The notes below the pieces were generated by a model that did not search any database, had not been told where the DNA came from, and saw only the letters and a list, made by a program, of their open reading frames with translations. Below are positions 52,351 to 61,161 of a stretch of DNA of 64,000 nucleotides, in pieces (position 1 is the first letter of the stretch; each line of letters opens with the position of its first letter). The DNA comes from Dinoroseobacter sp034111085. GTDB taxonomy: Bacteria > Pseudomonadota > Alphaproteobacteria > Rhodobacterales > Rhodobacteraceae. Made by a program: the position numbers and the translations under genes. The DNA lies in NCBI GenBank assembly GCA_034111085.1, contig JAWUXZ010000052.1, forward strand, positions 18,860 to 82,859, given 5' to 3'.

Positions 52351-52536
52351 CATAGCGTCGCCTTCGCCACCCTCAGTGCTGTGCTCGGATACGCCTTCGC
52401 AAACTACGGGCCATTTTGGCTCGGAGCGCAGAACGCCGTCAGCGCAGCGGGTATGATCGCCACGGTATCGGGGATCGTTCTGGCGCTGACAGCGGTGTTT
52501 GGGCCGCACCGTAAAGGGGCTGTGGGGCAAGCCTAG
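52349..52536 (+). pseudogene. sitD relic (ABC permease C-terminus)
   Basis: About 62 codons from the end of a second sit permease follow the sitC relic in the same frame (HSVAFATLSAVLGYAFANYG, then SAAGMIATVSGIVLAL), ending at a TAG (52534-52536). The N-terminal 80 percent of the gene is missing. The stop overlaps that of a frameshifted gene on the other strand. Confidence 0.78.
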
Positions 52537-52903
52537 TCGTAGTAAATCTCGTTATCGCCGAGATAGACGTTGGAGGCCGCGCAGATGTCGATGGAGATCT
52601 CTTCATCTATGACCTCGGTATCATCTGCGCCAAGCCAGCCTGCGGCAAAGACCTGGTCACATTCACTTGTATCAGCTGCAAAACTGGCCTCGCCTGACTC
52701 GCCCGGCAGGATCGCATCGGCAAGCCAATTGTCAGACCAGCCCGACCCGTCATTGGTGTAAAAGCTGATGAGGACATTGCACTCGGTATCATCATAGACC
52801 GTGAAATAACCCTCTGACCCGGGCCTTGGGCGAGGGCGGTTGTGGCCAAAAATGCCGTTGAGAGTGCTACAATCGAAACGGAGCGCGATACAAAATTTTG
52901 CAT
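52533..52903 (-). pseudogene. small exported protein gene with a single frameshift
   Basis: The frame from the ATG at 52903 encodes a clean signal peptide (SIVALSTAFLATTALAQ) but then runs out of phase. From about position 52820 another frame reads EGYFTVYDDTECNVLISFY and on through QVFAAGWLGADDTEV to SNVYLGDNEIYYD and a TAG at 52533-52535. Restoring one base in the GGTCAGAG stretch would join them into a protein of about 122 residues. Either a recent mutation or a sequencing error is possible. Family not recognised. Confidence 0.7.
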
Positions 52904-53119
52904 GATACTCCTCGTCTGTGTTGAGTTGTGGGGGCCTTATCCATCTATCGGCGCGCTTATTCGCGCAAGATTAAGCTGTTTCGCTGGAGGTGATCCGTTG
53001 CGGGCCATTTCTACCGATATTGCTGCGGGCTAAGCGCTATCGAGAATGCACGCGTAAGGCTTGTCAGACAGGTGGCCGAGGCGCAGGCTAGGGGCGCATC
53101 CCTTGACTGAGACCTGCAC

Positions 53120-54070
53120 ATGTCCCGCATCATCACCGTCACCCTGAACCCAGCGCTCGATCTGTCGACCGAGACCGCATTGGTCACGCCCGCCACCAAG
53201 TTGCGCTGTGCGGTTCCGCGCGCTGATCCCGGTGGTGGCGGCGTCAATGTCAGCCGCGCGATCTTCAAACTAGGCGGCGAGAGCCTGTGCGCGGTGGCAG
53301 CAGGCGGGGCGGCGGGCGCGACCTTGTTAGGGCTTCTGGAGGTCGAGGGGTTGCAGGCGCGCGACCTCGGCCTCGAGTTGACAACCCGCGAAAGCCTGTC
53401 GGTGATCGAGCAGGCGTCCGGCGCGCAATACCGCTTCGTCATGCCGGGACCGCAGTGGGAGGCGCGGCATGTGGCCCAAGCGCTCGCGAAGATCGAGGGG
53501 TGGTGCGCGCCCGGCGATCTGCTGGTGCCCTCGGGCAGTTTGCCGCCGGGGGTGCCTGCGGATGTGTTCTCGGACCTGAACGCACGGTTGATGGTGCGCG
53601 GGGTGCGGATGGTGCTTGATACGTCCGGGGCGGCGTTGGTCGCTGCTGCATCAAAGCGCGGGCTGTTCGCGCTGCGCATGGACGATACCGAGGCCGACGC
53701 GTTGGCCGGGCATGCGCTGTCTGATGTTGGGGCTACAGCGTCGTTCGCGGCGGGCTTGGTGGAGGGCGGAGTGGCCGAGATCGTCCAGATCGCGCGGGGG
53801 GCTGAGGGGACGGTTATGGCGACGGCACAGGGCTGCTGGCACTGTGCGCCGCCTGTGGTTGAGGTCGTCAGTGCGGTCGGGGCCGGGGACAGCCACGTGG
53901 GCGGGTTCGTGCTAGGATTGGCGCGCGGGCTGTCGCCACTTTCGGCCTGCGTGCAAGGGGTCGCGGCGGCTGCGAGTGCGGTCGGGACGCCGGGGACGGC
54001 GCTGTGCGAGCGCGAGGCGGTGGAGCGGTTGGTAGGGGACGTTGTGGTGCGGGAGGTGGTGGCGGGTTGA
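53120..54070 (+). CDS. PfkB-family hexose kinase (1-phosphofructokinase type)
   Basis: The 316-residue protein has the two PfkB signatures, GGGGVNVSRAIFKLGGES and SAVGAGDSHVGGFVLG with the catalytic aspartate. It starts RIITVTLNPALDLST, as in E. coli Pfk-2, FruK and LacC. It phosphorylates fructose 6-phosphate, fructose 1-phosphate or tagatose 6-phosphate. No fruA/fruB phosphotransferase genes are next to it, so a general Pfk-2-like role is possible. Confidence 0.9.
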   Translation: MSRIITVTLNPALDLSTETALVTPATKLRCAVPRADPGGGGVNVSRAIFKLGGESLCAVAAGGAAGATLLGLLEVEGLQARDLGLELTTRESLSVIEQASGAQYRFVMPGPQWEARHVAQALAKIEGWCAPGDLLVPSGSLPPGVPADVFSDLNARLMVRGVRMVLDTSGAALVAAASKRGLFALRMDDTEADALAGHALSDVGATASFAAGLVEGGVAEIVQIARGAEGTVMATAQGCWHCAPPVVEVVSAVGAGDSHVGGFVLGLARGLSPLSACVQGVAAAASAVGTPGTALCEREAVERLVGDVVVREVVAG

Positions 54071-54180
54071 AACCCTCTCTACGATTGGGGCGGGTTTTGT
54101 AGGCGGGGGCTTTAGGGCACCACGTCTTTCGAGGGCCTCGGGAGTGTTTGGACATAAGTTAAGGCTGCAGAGCCTAAACC

Positions 54181-54759
54181 CTAGTTGAGTTCGATGCTGC
54201 CATAATCGAGCGAATGCGTTAATCTGAACATATCGAGAAAAGCGCCAAAGAAGCTGGGATAAAAAAACGCCAGAAACCCTAGAACAAGCGGCACGATAAG
54301 CCGGGCTATTCCTCGGCGTATTACGCGATAGGTTTTCTCGGCTGTCGTCCAACGGGCTACCTTAGTGGCGATCCTCTGCTTCTCTTCTCGATATTCCAGT
54401 TCCCAAGATTCTAGGTGCGGATCGGGACAAAATTCTAGATCATTTTCTTGGTCGCCGTAGAATTCAGTATTAATCTTTTCTAGTTGATCGTTGTTTATAG
54501 TGTCCTGTGATTGATATTTCCCTCGAGGCCATCGAAGAACCTCACCCAAATAGTGTGCTGAGAATGGCAAAAATGCCAAAAGAACCGACAATCTGCCTAA
54601 TGCTATTAGTTGTGCTTGTTCCACCAAAACAGACAACCCAAACAAGGAAATACTGTTACCTTCAATCTCCGCATTGGTGATCGCAAGAGTAAACAAAGAT
54701 GCACTGACAAGAGCTCTTCGAGCACTTTTGGGACTAACGCCGATAACGGTATTTTCCAT
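54181..54759 (-). CDS. AT-rich membrane protein of unknown family
   Basis: The 192-residue protein has one or two hydrophobic segments near residues 15-68 and another near 150-178, with a charged, helical middle (EKINTEFYGDQENDLEF, EYREEKQRIATKVAR). Base composition is clearly lower in GC than the neighbours. That and its position between pfkB and parE suggest acquired DNA. I recognise no family. A weak start context leaves the exact N-terminus open. Confidence 0.6.
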   Translation of the reverse strand: MENTVIGVSPKSARRALVSASLFTLAITNAEIEGNSISLFGLSVLVEQAQLIALGRLSVLLAFLPFSAHYLGEVLRWPRGKYQSQDTINNDQLEKINTEFYGDQENDLEFCPDPHLESWELEYREEKQRIATKVARWTTAEKTYRVIRRGIARLIVPLVLGFLAFFYPSFFGAFLDMFRLTHSLDYGSIELN

Positions 54760-54787
54760 TGCTTATCCGCCCATCTTAGTCCCGTCC

Positions 54788-56749
54788 TCAAACATCCAGC
54801 TCCTCCACAAACCGCGCATTGGCCTGAATATACTCGAACCGTTTCTCGGGTTTTTTGCCCATCAGCCGCTCGACCAGATCGCTTGTCTCGCCAGGCTCAT
54901 CCTCGTCGATGCTGACCCGGATCAGCTTGCGCGTCGCGGGGTTCATCGTTGTGTCTTTGAGGTCTTTTGCGTCCATCTCGCCCAGACCCTTAAACCGCGA
55001 AACGTCTATTTTGCCTTTTCCGCCCAGACCCTTAGTCATCCATTTTTCACGCTCGGCCTCGTCAAGGCAGTAGACGCGTTTGGCACCTTGGGTCAGCCGG
55101 AACAGCGGCGGGCAGGCCAGATAGAGGTGGCCGTGGTCGATCATCGGACGCATCTGAGTGAAGAAAAATGTCATCAAAAGCGCCGCAATATGTGCCCCAT
55201 CCACGTCCGCATCGGTCATGATGATAATCTTATCGTAACGAAGATCCTCCACATTGAAGCGTGACCCGAGGCTGACGCCCAATGCTTGGGTCAGATCGCT
55301 AATCTCTTGGTTTGACCCCAGTTTGGAGGAGGCTGCCCCCAGAACATTCAAGATCTTACCCCGCAGCGGCAGCAACGCTTGGGTCTTGCGATCCCGCGCC
55401 ATCTTTGCCGAGCCGCCCGCGCTGTCACCCTCGACGATGAACAATTCTGTGCCCGCCCGGTTGGTTGCCGAGCAATCTACAAGCTTGCCCGGAAGGCGCA
55501 GGCGTTTGGTCGCTGATTTGCGCGCGGTTTCCTTTTCGGCCCGGCGGCGCAAGCGTTCTTCGGATTTCAGAAGCATAAAGTCGAGGATTGCACCTGCGGA
55601 TTTCGTGTTAGCGGCCAGCCAGTTGTCGAAATGGTCGCGCACCGCGCCCTCGACCATGCGGGCGGCTTCGGTGGTGGCGAGGCGGTCCTTGGTTTGGCCG
55701 ACAAACTCCGGCTCGCGGATGAAGCAAGACACCAGCGCCGTGCCGCCCCCCATGATGTCGTCGCGGGTGATCTGTGCTGCTTTGCGGTTGTTGACCAACT
55801 CGCCGTAGCCCTTCAGGCCCTTGAGGATCGCAACCCAGAATCCGCCCTCATGGGTGCCGCCTTCGGGCGTTGGAATCGTGTTGCAGTAGCTCTGGATGGA
55901 GCCATCGCGCGCGGGCGTCCAGTTGATCGCCCATTCGACCGAGCCCGGGACATTGAACTTATCGGAGAATTCTACCTTGCCCGCGAACGGTTGGTCCGCG
56001 TAGGTCGCCGCCCCTGCGAGCGTTTCCTTAAGATAGTCGGAAAGGCCGCCGGGAAAGTGAAACACCGCCTCGGTCGGGGTTTGGCCGTCATCGATCGCAG
56101 TTTTCCAGCGAATTTCCACGCCGGAAAACAGATACGCCTTAGACCGCGCCATCTTCAAAAGGCGGGCGGGCTTCAACCTCAAGGGGCCAAAGATGTCGGC
56201 ATCTGGATGGAAGGTCACCGTGGTGCCGCGCCGATTTGGGGCAGGGCCGACTTTTGCGATGGGGCCTTGGGGCAGGCCGCGCGAGAATTCTTGGGCGTAT
56301 AGCTCGCGGTTGCGCGCAACCTCGACGCGCACATGATCCGACAGCGCATTGACGACCGAGATCCCAACGCCGTGTAGACCGCCCGACGTTTGATAGGCTT
56401 TGCCGTCGAATTTGCCGCCCGCGTGCAGCGTGCACAAGATCACCTCAAGCGCGCTTTTGTCTGGGAATTTGGGGTGCGGATCGACCGGGATGCCGCGCCC
56501 GTTGTCGCGAATGGTGCAGGAGCCGTCTGCTAACAGCTCAATCTCGATGCGGCTGGCGTGACCTGCGACCGCCTCGTCCATGGAGTTGTCGAGCACTTCT
56601 GCCACCAAGTGATGCAACGCGCGCTCGTCGGTGCCGCCGATATACATGCCGGGACGTTTGCGAACGGGCTCAAGCCCTTCGAGCACCTCGATGGAGGATG
56701 CGTCATAGGTTTCGGGGGTTGCCCCGCCGGAAAGAAGGTCGTCGGCCAT
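54788..56749 (-). CDS. parE: DNA topoisomerase IV subunit B
   Basis: The 653-residue protein has the GHKL ATPase start (LEGLEPVRKRPGMYIGGTDE, VAEVLDNSMDEAVAGHA, RDNGRGIPVDPHPK) and the TOPRIM motifs EGDSAGGSAKMARDR and MTDADVDGAHIAALL. It ends in the IDEDEPGETSDLVERLMGKKPE pattern. It decatenates chromosomes with ParC, which is not in this window. It matches ParE rather than GyrB because it lacks the GyrB insertion. Confidence 0.95.
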   Translation of the reverse strand: MADDLLSGGATPETYDASSIEVLEGLEPVRKRPGMYIGGTDERALHHLVAEVLDNSMDEAVAGHASRIEIELLADGSCTIRDNGRGIPVDPHPKFPDKSALEVILCTLHAGGKFDGKAYQTSGGLHGVGISVVNALSDHVRVEVARNRELYAQEFSRGLPQGPIAKVGPAPNRRGTTVTFHPDADIFGPLRLKPARLLKMARSKAYLFSGVEIRWKTAIDDGQTPTEAVFHFPGGLSDYLKETLAGAATYADQPFAGKVEFSDKFNVPGSVEWAINWTPARDGSIQSYCNTIPTPEGGTHEGGFWVAILKGLKGYGELVNNRKAAQITRDDIMGGGTALVSCFIREPEFVGQTKDRLATTEAARMVEGAVRDHFDNWLAANTKSAGAILDFMLLKSEERLRRRAEKETARKSATKRLRLPGKLVDCSATNRAGTELFIVEGDSAGGSAKMARDRKTQALLPLRGKILNVLGAASSKLGSNQEISDLTQALGVSLGSRFNVEDLRYDKIIIMTDADVDGAHIAALLMTFFFTQMRPMIDHGHLYLACPPLFRLTQGAKRVYCLDEAEREKWMTKGLGGKGKIDVSRFKGLGEMDAKDLKDTTMNPATRKLIRVSIDEDEPGETSDLVERLMGKKPEKRFEYIQANARFVEELDV

Positions 56750-57016
56750 GGCTGCTGCTCATTTTTGCTTGCTTTGGAGCATTAGAGCAGGATTGCGCGA
56801 GGCCGGGAAGGGGGAGGGATGAGTTGTCCACAGGCGATCACGCCAAGTGCGGGCGAAGGGCACCTAGATAGGCGGTTCGCCTCGCCTTCCGTCTCAGGCC
56901 AGCGCATTTGGCAGAACGTCGCATAGGCCGCGTCTTCGCCAGCTTTGTAGAAGCTGCGAAGGCTAAGGGTGCGTGACGCTGCTGAAAGAAGAAAGTGCTG
57001 TGCCATGTGTCTTATC

Positions 57017-57099
57017 CATTACCTATGTAATGAATATAGTGCGTAGGCGTATCGAATACTATGCTCTATGTAATGAAAATGATACTTTTACTTACATAG
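57017..57099. repeat. three CTATGTAA repeats before the DUF6471 gene
   Basis: CTATGTAATGAA occurs directly repeated at 57023-57034 and 57066-57077, and TTACATAG, the inverse of CTATGTAA, lies at 57092-57099. The first copy is also part of a 6-4-6 palindrome CATTAC-CTAT-GTAATG (57017-57032). The last copy ends eight bases before the DUF6471 start codon. The spacing and position suit operator sites for a small DNA-binding protein, perhaps this gene's product. Confidence 0.6.
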
Positions 57100-57106
57100 G
57101 TGACAT

Positions 57107-57313
57107 ATGCCGGAGCAAAATGAGTGGGAAGCAAAGGTTGCGAACATCTTTAAGGCGGAGCTGAAGCGCCAAGGTGTGACCTACGCGCAGCTTGCCGAGA
57201 TGATAGGCGAGAAAGAGGTGAACATCAGGAACAAGCTGTCACGCGGAAAGTTCAGCGCAGCCTTCATGCTGGGTGCACTGGATGCAATCGGGGTAGAGAA
57301 CCTAAGGCTCTAA
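57107..57313 (+). CDS. DUF6471-type small helix-turn-helix-like protein
   Basis: The 68-residue protein matches the DUF6471 pattern (NEWEAKVANIFKAELKRQGV, TYAQLAEMIGEKEVNIRNKL, GKFSAAFMLGALDAIGV). It is similar in size and order to a short lambda-repressor-like helix-turn-helix. It probably binds DNA. The promoter region carries repeats listed separately. Its 3' end overlaps the convergent membrane-protein gene by 12 bases. Confidence 0.78.
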   Translation: MPEQNEWEAKVANIFKAELKRQGVTYAQLAEMIGEKEVNIRNKLSRGKFSAAFMLGALDAIGVENLRL

Positions 57314-57910
57314 GCCTTCGATATTGAGACCTTGCTCCCTCGATATCCGCGATAGAGACTCCCGCATAATGCTCACGGCGTCAGGGACGCCCTCTGCCCC
57401 TGATAGCCCCGCCATGTTTAAGGCCATGGTCTGTTGAGCGCTGCCAGAGAAAGCCTCCAATTCTTTTCTTGCCACCTGCTCCTTTAGAATCCGAAGGTAG
57501 CCGATTGCGGCTCCCTGCTCGACGGTTGCCCGCAGCGGGATTCTAGCCAGCAAGCAGGCGGACTCGGTAAGCGTAAACATCTCGCGGGTTGCGACATATT
57601 CAGGCGTGGCGTCAAAACCTGTGCTTTCAGTTAGCGCAGCCAAACTAGCCGCAAGCTCGTCGGCGCGTTCCCTTTCGGTGCGATAAGGGGCGCAAACTAG
57701 GTTCCACAAGAACAGAAGAACAAAAGCCAGCCCAAGAGGGGCGAGCGCATAAACCGCCCAGACGTATGCCTCTGAGGACATGGCCTCAGGCCCCTCCAAG
57801 AGAAGGTGGAGAGCCATGCCGATGAGAGGAAAGACAACAAGCGAAATGACTGTTGGAGCGCCGCCCAACGACTCTTTCGTGTCCTGCCAAGCTTTCTGAC
57901 GATACCGCAT
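57302..57910 (-). CDS. two-helix membrane protein of unknown family
   Basis: The 202-residue protein has two membrane helices near residues 18-75 (VISLVVFPLIGMALHLLLEG and YALAPLGLAFVLLFLWNLV). A helical cytoplasmic domain of about 120 residues follows, rich in alanine and glutamate. No family is recognised. It is convergent with the DUF6471 gene and overlaps it. The layout resembles regulator/membrane-protein pairs of accessory DNA, but no function can be assigned. Confidence 0.6.
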   Translation of the reverse strand: MRYRQKAWQDTKESLGGAPTVISLVVFPLIGMALHLLLEGPEAMSSEAYVWAVYALAPLGLAFVLLFLWNLVCAPYRTERERADELAASLAALTESTGFDATPEYVATREMFTLTESACLLARIPLRATVEQGAAIGYLRILKEQVARKELEAFSGSAQQTMALNMAGLSGAEGVPDAVSIMRESLSRISREQGLNIEGLEP

Positions 57911-58151
57911 CCGCGCAGCTTGCCGCGCGGGTCTCAGAATGTGGAGTCCTAATCATCACTAACACCCCGCTCTGGGGTAATTGGTGCGTTTGATGCTTAA
58001 TGGCGCAAATGAATAGTCAACATACTTTACCTGCCCCACAACCACCTGGCCGACCGCAGCGCTTGCGCCTTGGCCCAAGCGCTTAAATTCCGGCATGGAC
58101 GGGGCTCATGTCATGCACTACCTGCCCGCAATCACTTCTCGGAGCGCCCAA

Positions 58152-58838
58152 ATGACCGATTTAGCACCCGCACCCGACGCCGTGCCCGAACCGCGCCTCG
58201 CTGACACCCCGGACTGGCGCTATCTTCTGCGCGAGTTCTACGAGCTTTACCGCCACCTGCCGTCGGGCGGCTCGGACCGTATCCGCAGCCACCAACGGGC
58301 CGTGCGCGAAGCCATCAACCGTGTGATGCGCGCCAATCCATCCATCTGCCCGCAAGACCCGTCGCAACTGCCGGTCACAGCGCACCTTAAGCGAGCCTTG
58401 GATGAGGGGCGGATGGACCGGATGTCGCCCTCTATCCGCGCGCTGGAAAGCGTAGCACCTGAGCTAAGTTGGCAATACGGTTATGAAAAACTGTCCAAGG
58501 GCCTTGCGCGTGCTTACGGCTATGCCGAGCTTGCGGGCCCAAATGGACCGGTGCGCACCACCGAGTTGATCCTTGGCATCGTCTTATTTGCGCCGGGCTG
58601 CACCTATCCTGCGCACGCCCATAGCGGCATTACGGAAAGCTATATTTGCCTGTCGGGCGCGGTTTCCGAGAACCATCAGGGCGTTTATGCACCGGGGTCG
58701 ATGATTTTTAATCCCCCTGAGCATCTGCACCGCATCACCGTTGGCAAGGACGAGCCTGCCTTGTTGGCCTATGCGTGGATGGGCTCGGCCGCGCATCTGA
58801 AAGAACAAGAAATGGTGTTTAACCGCAAGCGTCGTTGA
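58152..58838 (+). CDS. dddL: DMSP lyase, DddL-like cupin enzyme
   Basis: With the ATG at 58152 (CGGAG eight bases upstream) the protein has 228 residues, the usual DddL length; ATGs at 58095 and 58113 lack ribosome sites. The cupin metal site is visible: H155, H157, E162 and Y164 in PAHAHSGITESYICLSG, and a histidine in PPEHLHRITV. DddL cleaves dimethylsulfoniopropionate to dimethyl sulfide and acrylate. The N-terminal DWRYLLREFYELYR and IRSHQRAVREAINRVM pattern is what I recall for DddL rather than the shorter DddQ or DddW. It stands alone, with ppk2 downstream. Confidence 0.75.
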   Translation: MTDLAPAPDAVPEPRLADTPDWRYLLREFYELYRHLPSGGSDRIRSHQRAVREAINRVMRANPSICPQDPSQLPVTAHLKRALDEGRMDRMSPSIRALESVAPELSWQYGYEKLSKGLARAYGYAELAGPNGPVRTTELILGIVLFAPGCTYPAHAHSGITESYICLSGAVSENHQGVYAPGSMIFNPPEHLHRITVGKDEPALLAYAWMGSAAHLKEQEMVFNRKRR

Positions 58839-58920
58839 ATGTGCCATTTGACCTATCACAAAGACAGGCTCGGGTAGGGCGCGGTATCCTTAGGTGTCCC
58901 TGCCAACTGGAGCCCGCCTT

Positions 58921-59841
58921 ATGTCTGATACTGCCCTTACGCTTACTGACGATACGATTGTTATTCCGGTGCCCGCGCCGAATGATCCGCTCGCCGCTGC
59001 CTTGCGCCGCTTTGAGGCTGGCAAATACCCCTACACGCGCAAGATGGCGCGCCCGGCTTACGAGAAGCAAAAGGCCGCGTTGCAGGCTGAGCTGCTGAAA
59101 GTTCAGCATTGGGCGCAGGACACAGGCCAGAAATTCGTAATGCTGTTTGAGGGGCGCGATGCAGCCGGCAAGGGCGGCACGATCAAGCGGTTCACCGAGC
59201 ACCTAAATCCGCGCCTGGCAAGGGTCGTGGCCTTGAACAAACCCACAGATGAGGAACGCGGCCAGTGGTACTATCAGCGCTATGTTCGCCACCTGCCCAC
59301 GGGCGGCGAAATGGTTTTCTATGACCGCTCGTGGTATAATCGTGCGGGGGTTGAGCGGGTGATGGGCTTTTGCGAGCCCACTGAATATCTGGAGTTTATG
59401 CGTCAAACGCCTGAGTTTGAGCGTATGCTGACCCGCTCGGGTGTGAATCTTTACAAGTACTGGTTCTCGGTCACGCGAGACGAGCAAATACGCCGCTTTG
59501 ATAGTCGCGCGACCGACCCCCTGAAGCGCTGGAAGTTGTCACCGATTGACAAGGCCAGCTTGGACAAATGGGACGAATATACCGAAGCCAAGGAGGCGAT
59601 GTTTTTCTATACCGACACTGCCGACGCACCTTGGACGATTATAAAATCAAACGACAAAAAGCGCGCGCGTCTGAATTGTATGAGGCACTTTTTGTCGACA
59701 CTGGACTACCCCGATAAGGACCAGACTATTGCCACGCTGCCCGACCCGCTTATCGTTGGTCATGCCAGTCAGATGGTCGAGCATGGGGCCGAAACGATTG
59801 CGACCTCCATGCACCCGGATTTGCGCAAAGGGCGGGGGTAG
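58921..59841 (+). CDS. ppk2: polyphosphate kinase 2
   Basis: The ATG at 58921 gives 306 residues. It has Walker A in GRDAAGKGG (residues 78-86), the lid-region pattern NPRLARVVALNKPTDEERGQWY, and Walker B with D135 in FYDRSWYNRAGVERV; these mark class I PPK2. It transfers phosphate between polyphosphate and nucleoside diphosphates, often driving GTP or ATP synthesis. It complements ppk1 and ppx found 23 kb away in the window. Confidence 0.93.
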   Translation: MSDTALTLTDDTIVIPVPAPNDPLAAALRRFEAGKYPYTRKMARPAYEKQKAALQAELLKVQHWAQDTGQKFVMLFEGRDAAGKGGTIKRFTEHLNPRLARVVALNKPTDEERGQWYYQRYVRHLPTGGEMVFYDRSWYNRAGVERVMGFCEPTEYLEFMRQTPEFERMLTRSGVNLYKYWFSVTRDEQIRRFDSRATDPLKRWKLSPIDKASLDKWDEYTEAKEAMFFYTDTADAPWTIIKSNDKKRARLNCMRHFLSTLDYPDKDQTIATLPDPLIVGHASQMVEHGAETIATSMHPDLRKGRG

Positions 59842-60510
59842 GCTTTGGCTCGAGGGAGCTGGCAATCGCGGCGATTTAGTGAGGAATAAGGCGAAAGTTG
59901 TGCGGCTCCGTTCGCGGAGTTCCCGACGCAGAAAACCCGGTTTGACGGTAGCCTGATGGGTCATAGCTCATCGTGGCAAGCCGTGCGTGATGACAAGTGG
60001 GACTTAACGGGCGACAGGACGGGCTTTGGGCGGAATTCATCGCCGATCTGAAGGCGGTGGACCTGTACAATCGGTAGGCGCGCAAAGACTGCAAGCAGCC
60101 ACGAGCCCCAGGGCATCTCCAAGCGATCCACATGACATCCCGAAAGCGGCAAAACACTATTTGAATCGCATCGCTTGGATCTTGGGCAAACTCGCGTTGG
60201 TGGGCGACCCCCAAAGTCTACTGGACCTGCGCCTTGCACTGGAAATGTTTGAGACATCGTTTAACATTGCCATTGCCATTGCCTTTCGCCGAGCAAGTGC
60301 AATTCGCTTGCTCAAGAAATCGACCAAGATGCGTTCTTGAGCATTAAACGCAACTGATTGAAATATAGTGTTCTGTCTGAGCATGGCCGATGCGGCCCTA
60401 CACCATGAAGGCATCAAGATTGGCTAGACGAGTTTCGCCGGCCTACATGTTTGCGAACCTTGGGCCGTAGCATCTTGCCGACCCGTCGCGTCACCCCTAC
60501 CTATCCCTTC
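59842..60510. other. 669-base region without a convincing gene
   Basis: Short open frames on both strands (for example 60026-60340 forward and 60157-60417 reverse) have no ribosome site or family features. Three tandem copies of ATTGCC lie at 60266-60283. Composition drops in GC in the second half. The segment may hold a decayed gene or the promoter of the DUF1007/NicO pair, but nothing specific can be supported. Confidence 0.4.
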
Positions 60511-61161
60511 ATGCGCATCCCAGCCGTCCTCCTCGCCGCGACCCTCACCACCGCCCCGGCGCATGCGCACCCGCATATATTTGTCGATACCTCGGTGCAG
60601 TTCTTGTTCAACGACGCCGAAGACCTTGCCGCCGTGAGGATCATCTGGGTCTATGACGAGCTTTATTCCTTGCTGATCACCGAAGAACTCGGCCTCGATC
60701 CGGACTTTGATGGAGTGCTGACCGAAGGCGAAATCGAGGCGCTGTCGGGGTTTGATATGAACTGGGACGAGGGGTTTGCAGGCGACACGCGCGGCTTTGC
60801 AGACGAGCGCGCGATTTCGCTGTCGCGCCCGGTCGAGTGGACCGCCGCCTTTGAAGACGGCAAGATCATCACGACCCATGTGCGCGCGCTCGGTACGGCG
60901 CTCGATCCGCGCGACACGGAGATCGTGATACGTCTTTATGATCCCAGCTTCTACACCGCCTATTCCGCGTCAGACACGCAGCTTGTCCAAGGTGCCGCAG
61001 ATTGCCTGGCCGAGGCGGCCAAGTTCGATCCCGACGCGGCCTATGCCTATCTTGAGGCGCAGTTGGACGCGGCCGAAGCCAAGGGCGCGGATGTGGAATT
61101 GGACTTTCCCGAAGTGGGCGAGGCCTTCGCAGATGAGGTGCGGCTGATATGCGGGCCCTGA
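60511..61161 (+). CDS. exported DUF1007-family protein
   Basis: The ATG at 60511 gives 216 residues with a signal peptide ending APAHA; the frame from 60451 would bury that signal. The mature protein starts HPHIFVDTSVQFLF, the diagnostic start of DUF1007, with the motif DPRDTEIVIRLYDPSFYTAY later. The N-terminal histidines may bind metal. DUF1007 genes nearly always precede a NicO/RcnA-type transporter, as here (13-base overlap), and are thought to help in nickel, cobalt or zinc handling. Confidence 0.9.
   Translation: MRIPAVLLAATLTTAPAHAHPHIFVDTSVQFLFNDAEDLAAVRIIWVYDELYSLLITEELGLDPDFDGVLTEGEIEALSGFDMNWDEGFAGDTRGFADERAISLSRPVEWTAAFEDGKIITTHVRALGTALDPRDTEIVIRLYDPSFYTAYSASDTQLVQGAADCLAEAAKFDPDAAYAYLEAQLDAAEAKGADVELDFPEVGEAFADEVRLICGP

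Noticed and set aside
60026..60340. 104-codon frame after ppk2
   Set aside because: No ribosome binding site, no recognised domain, and no support beyond being open.
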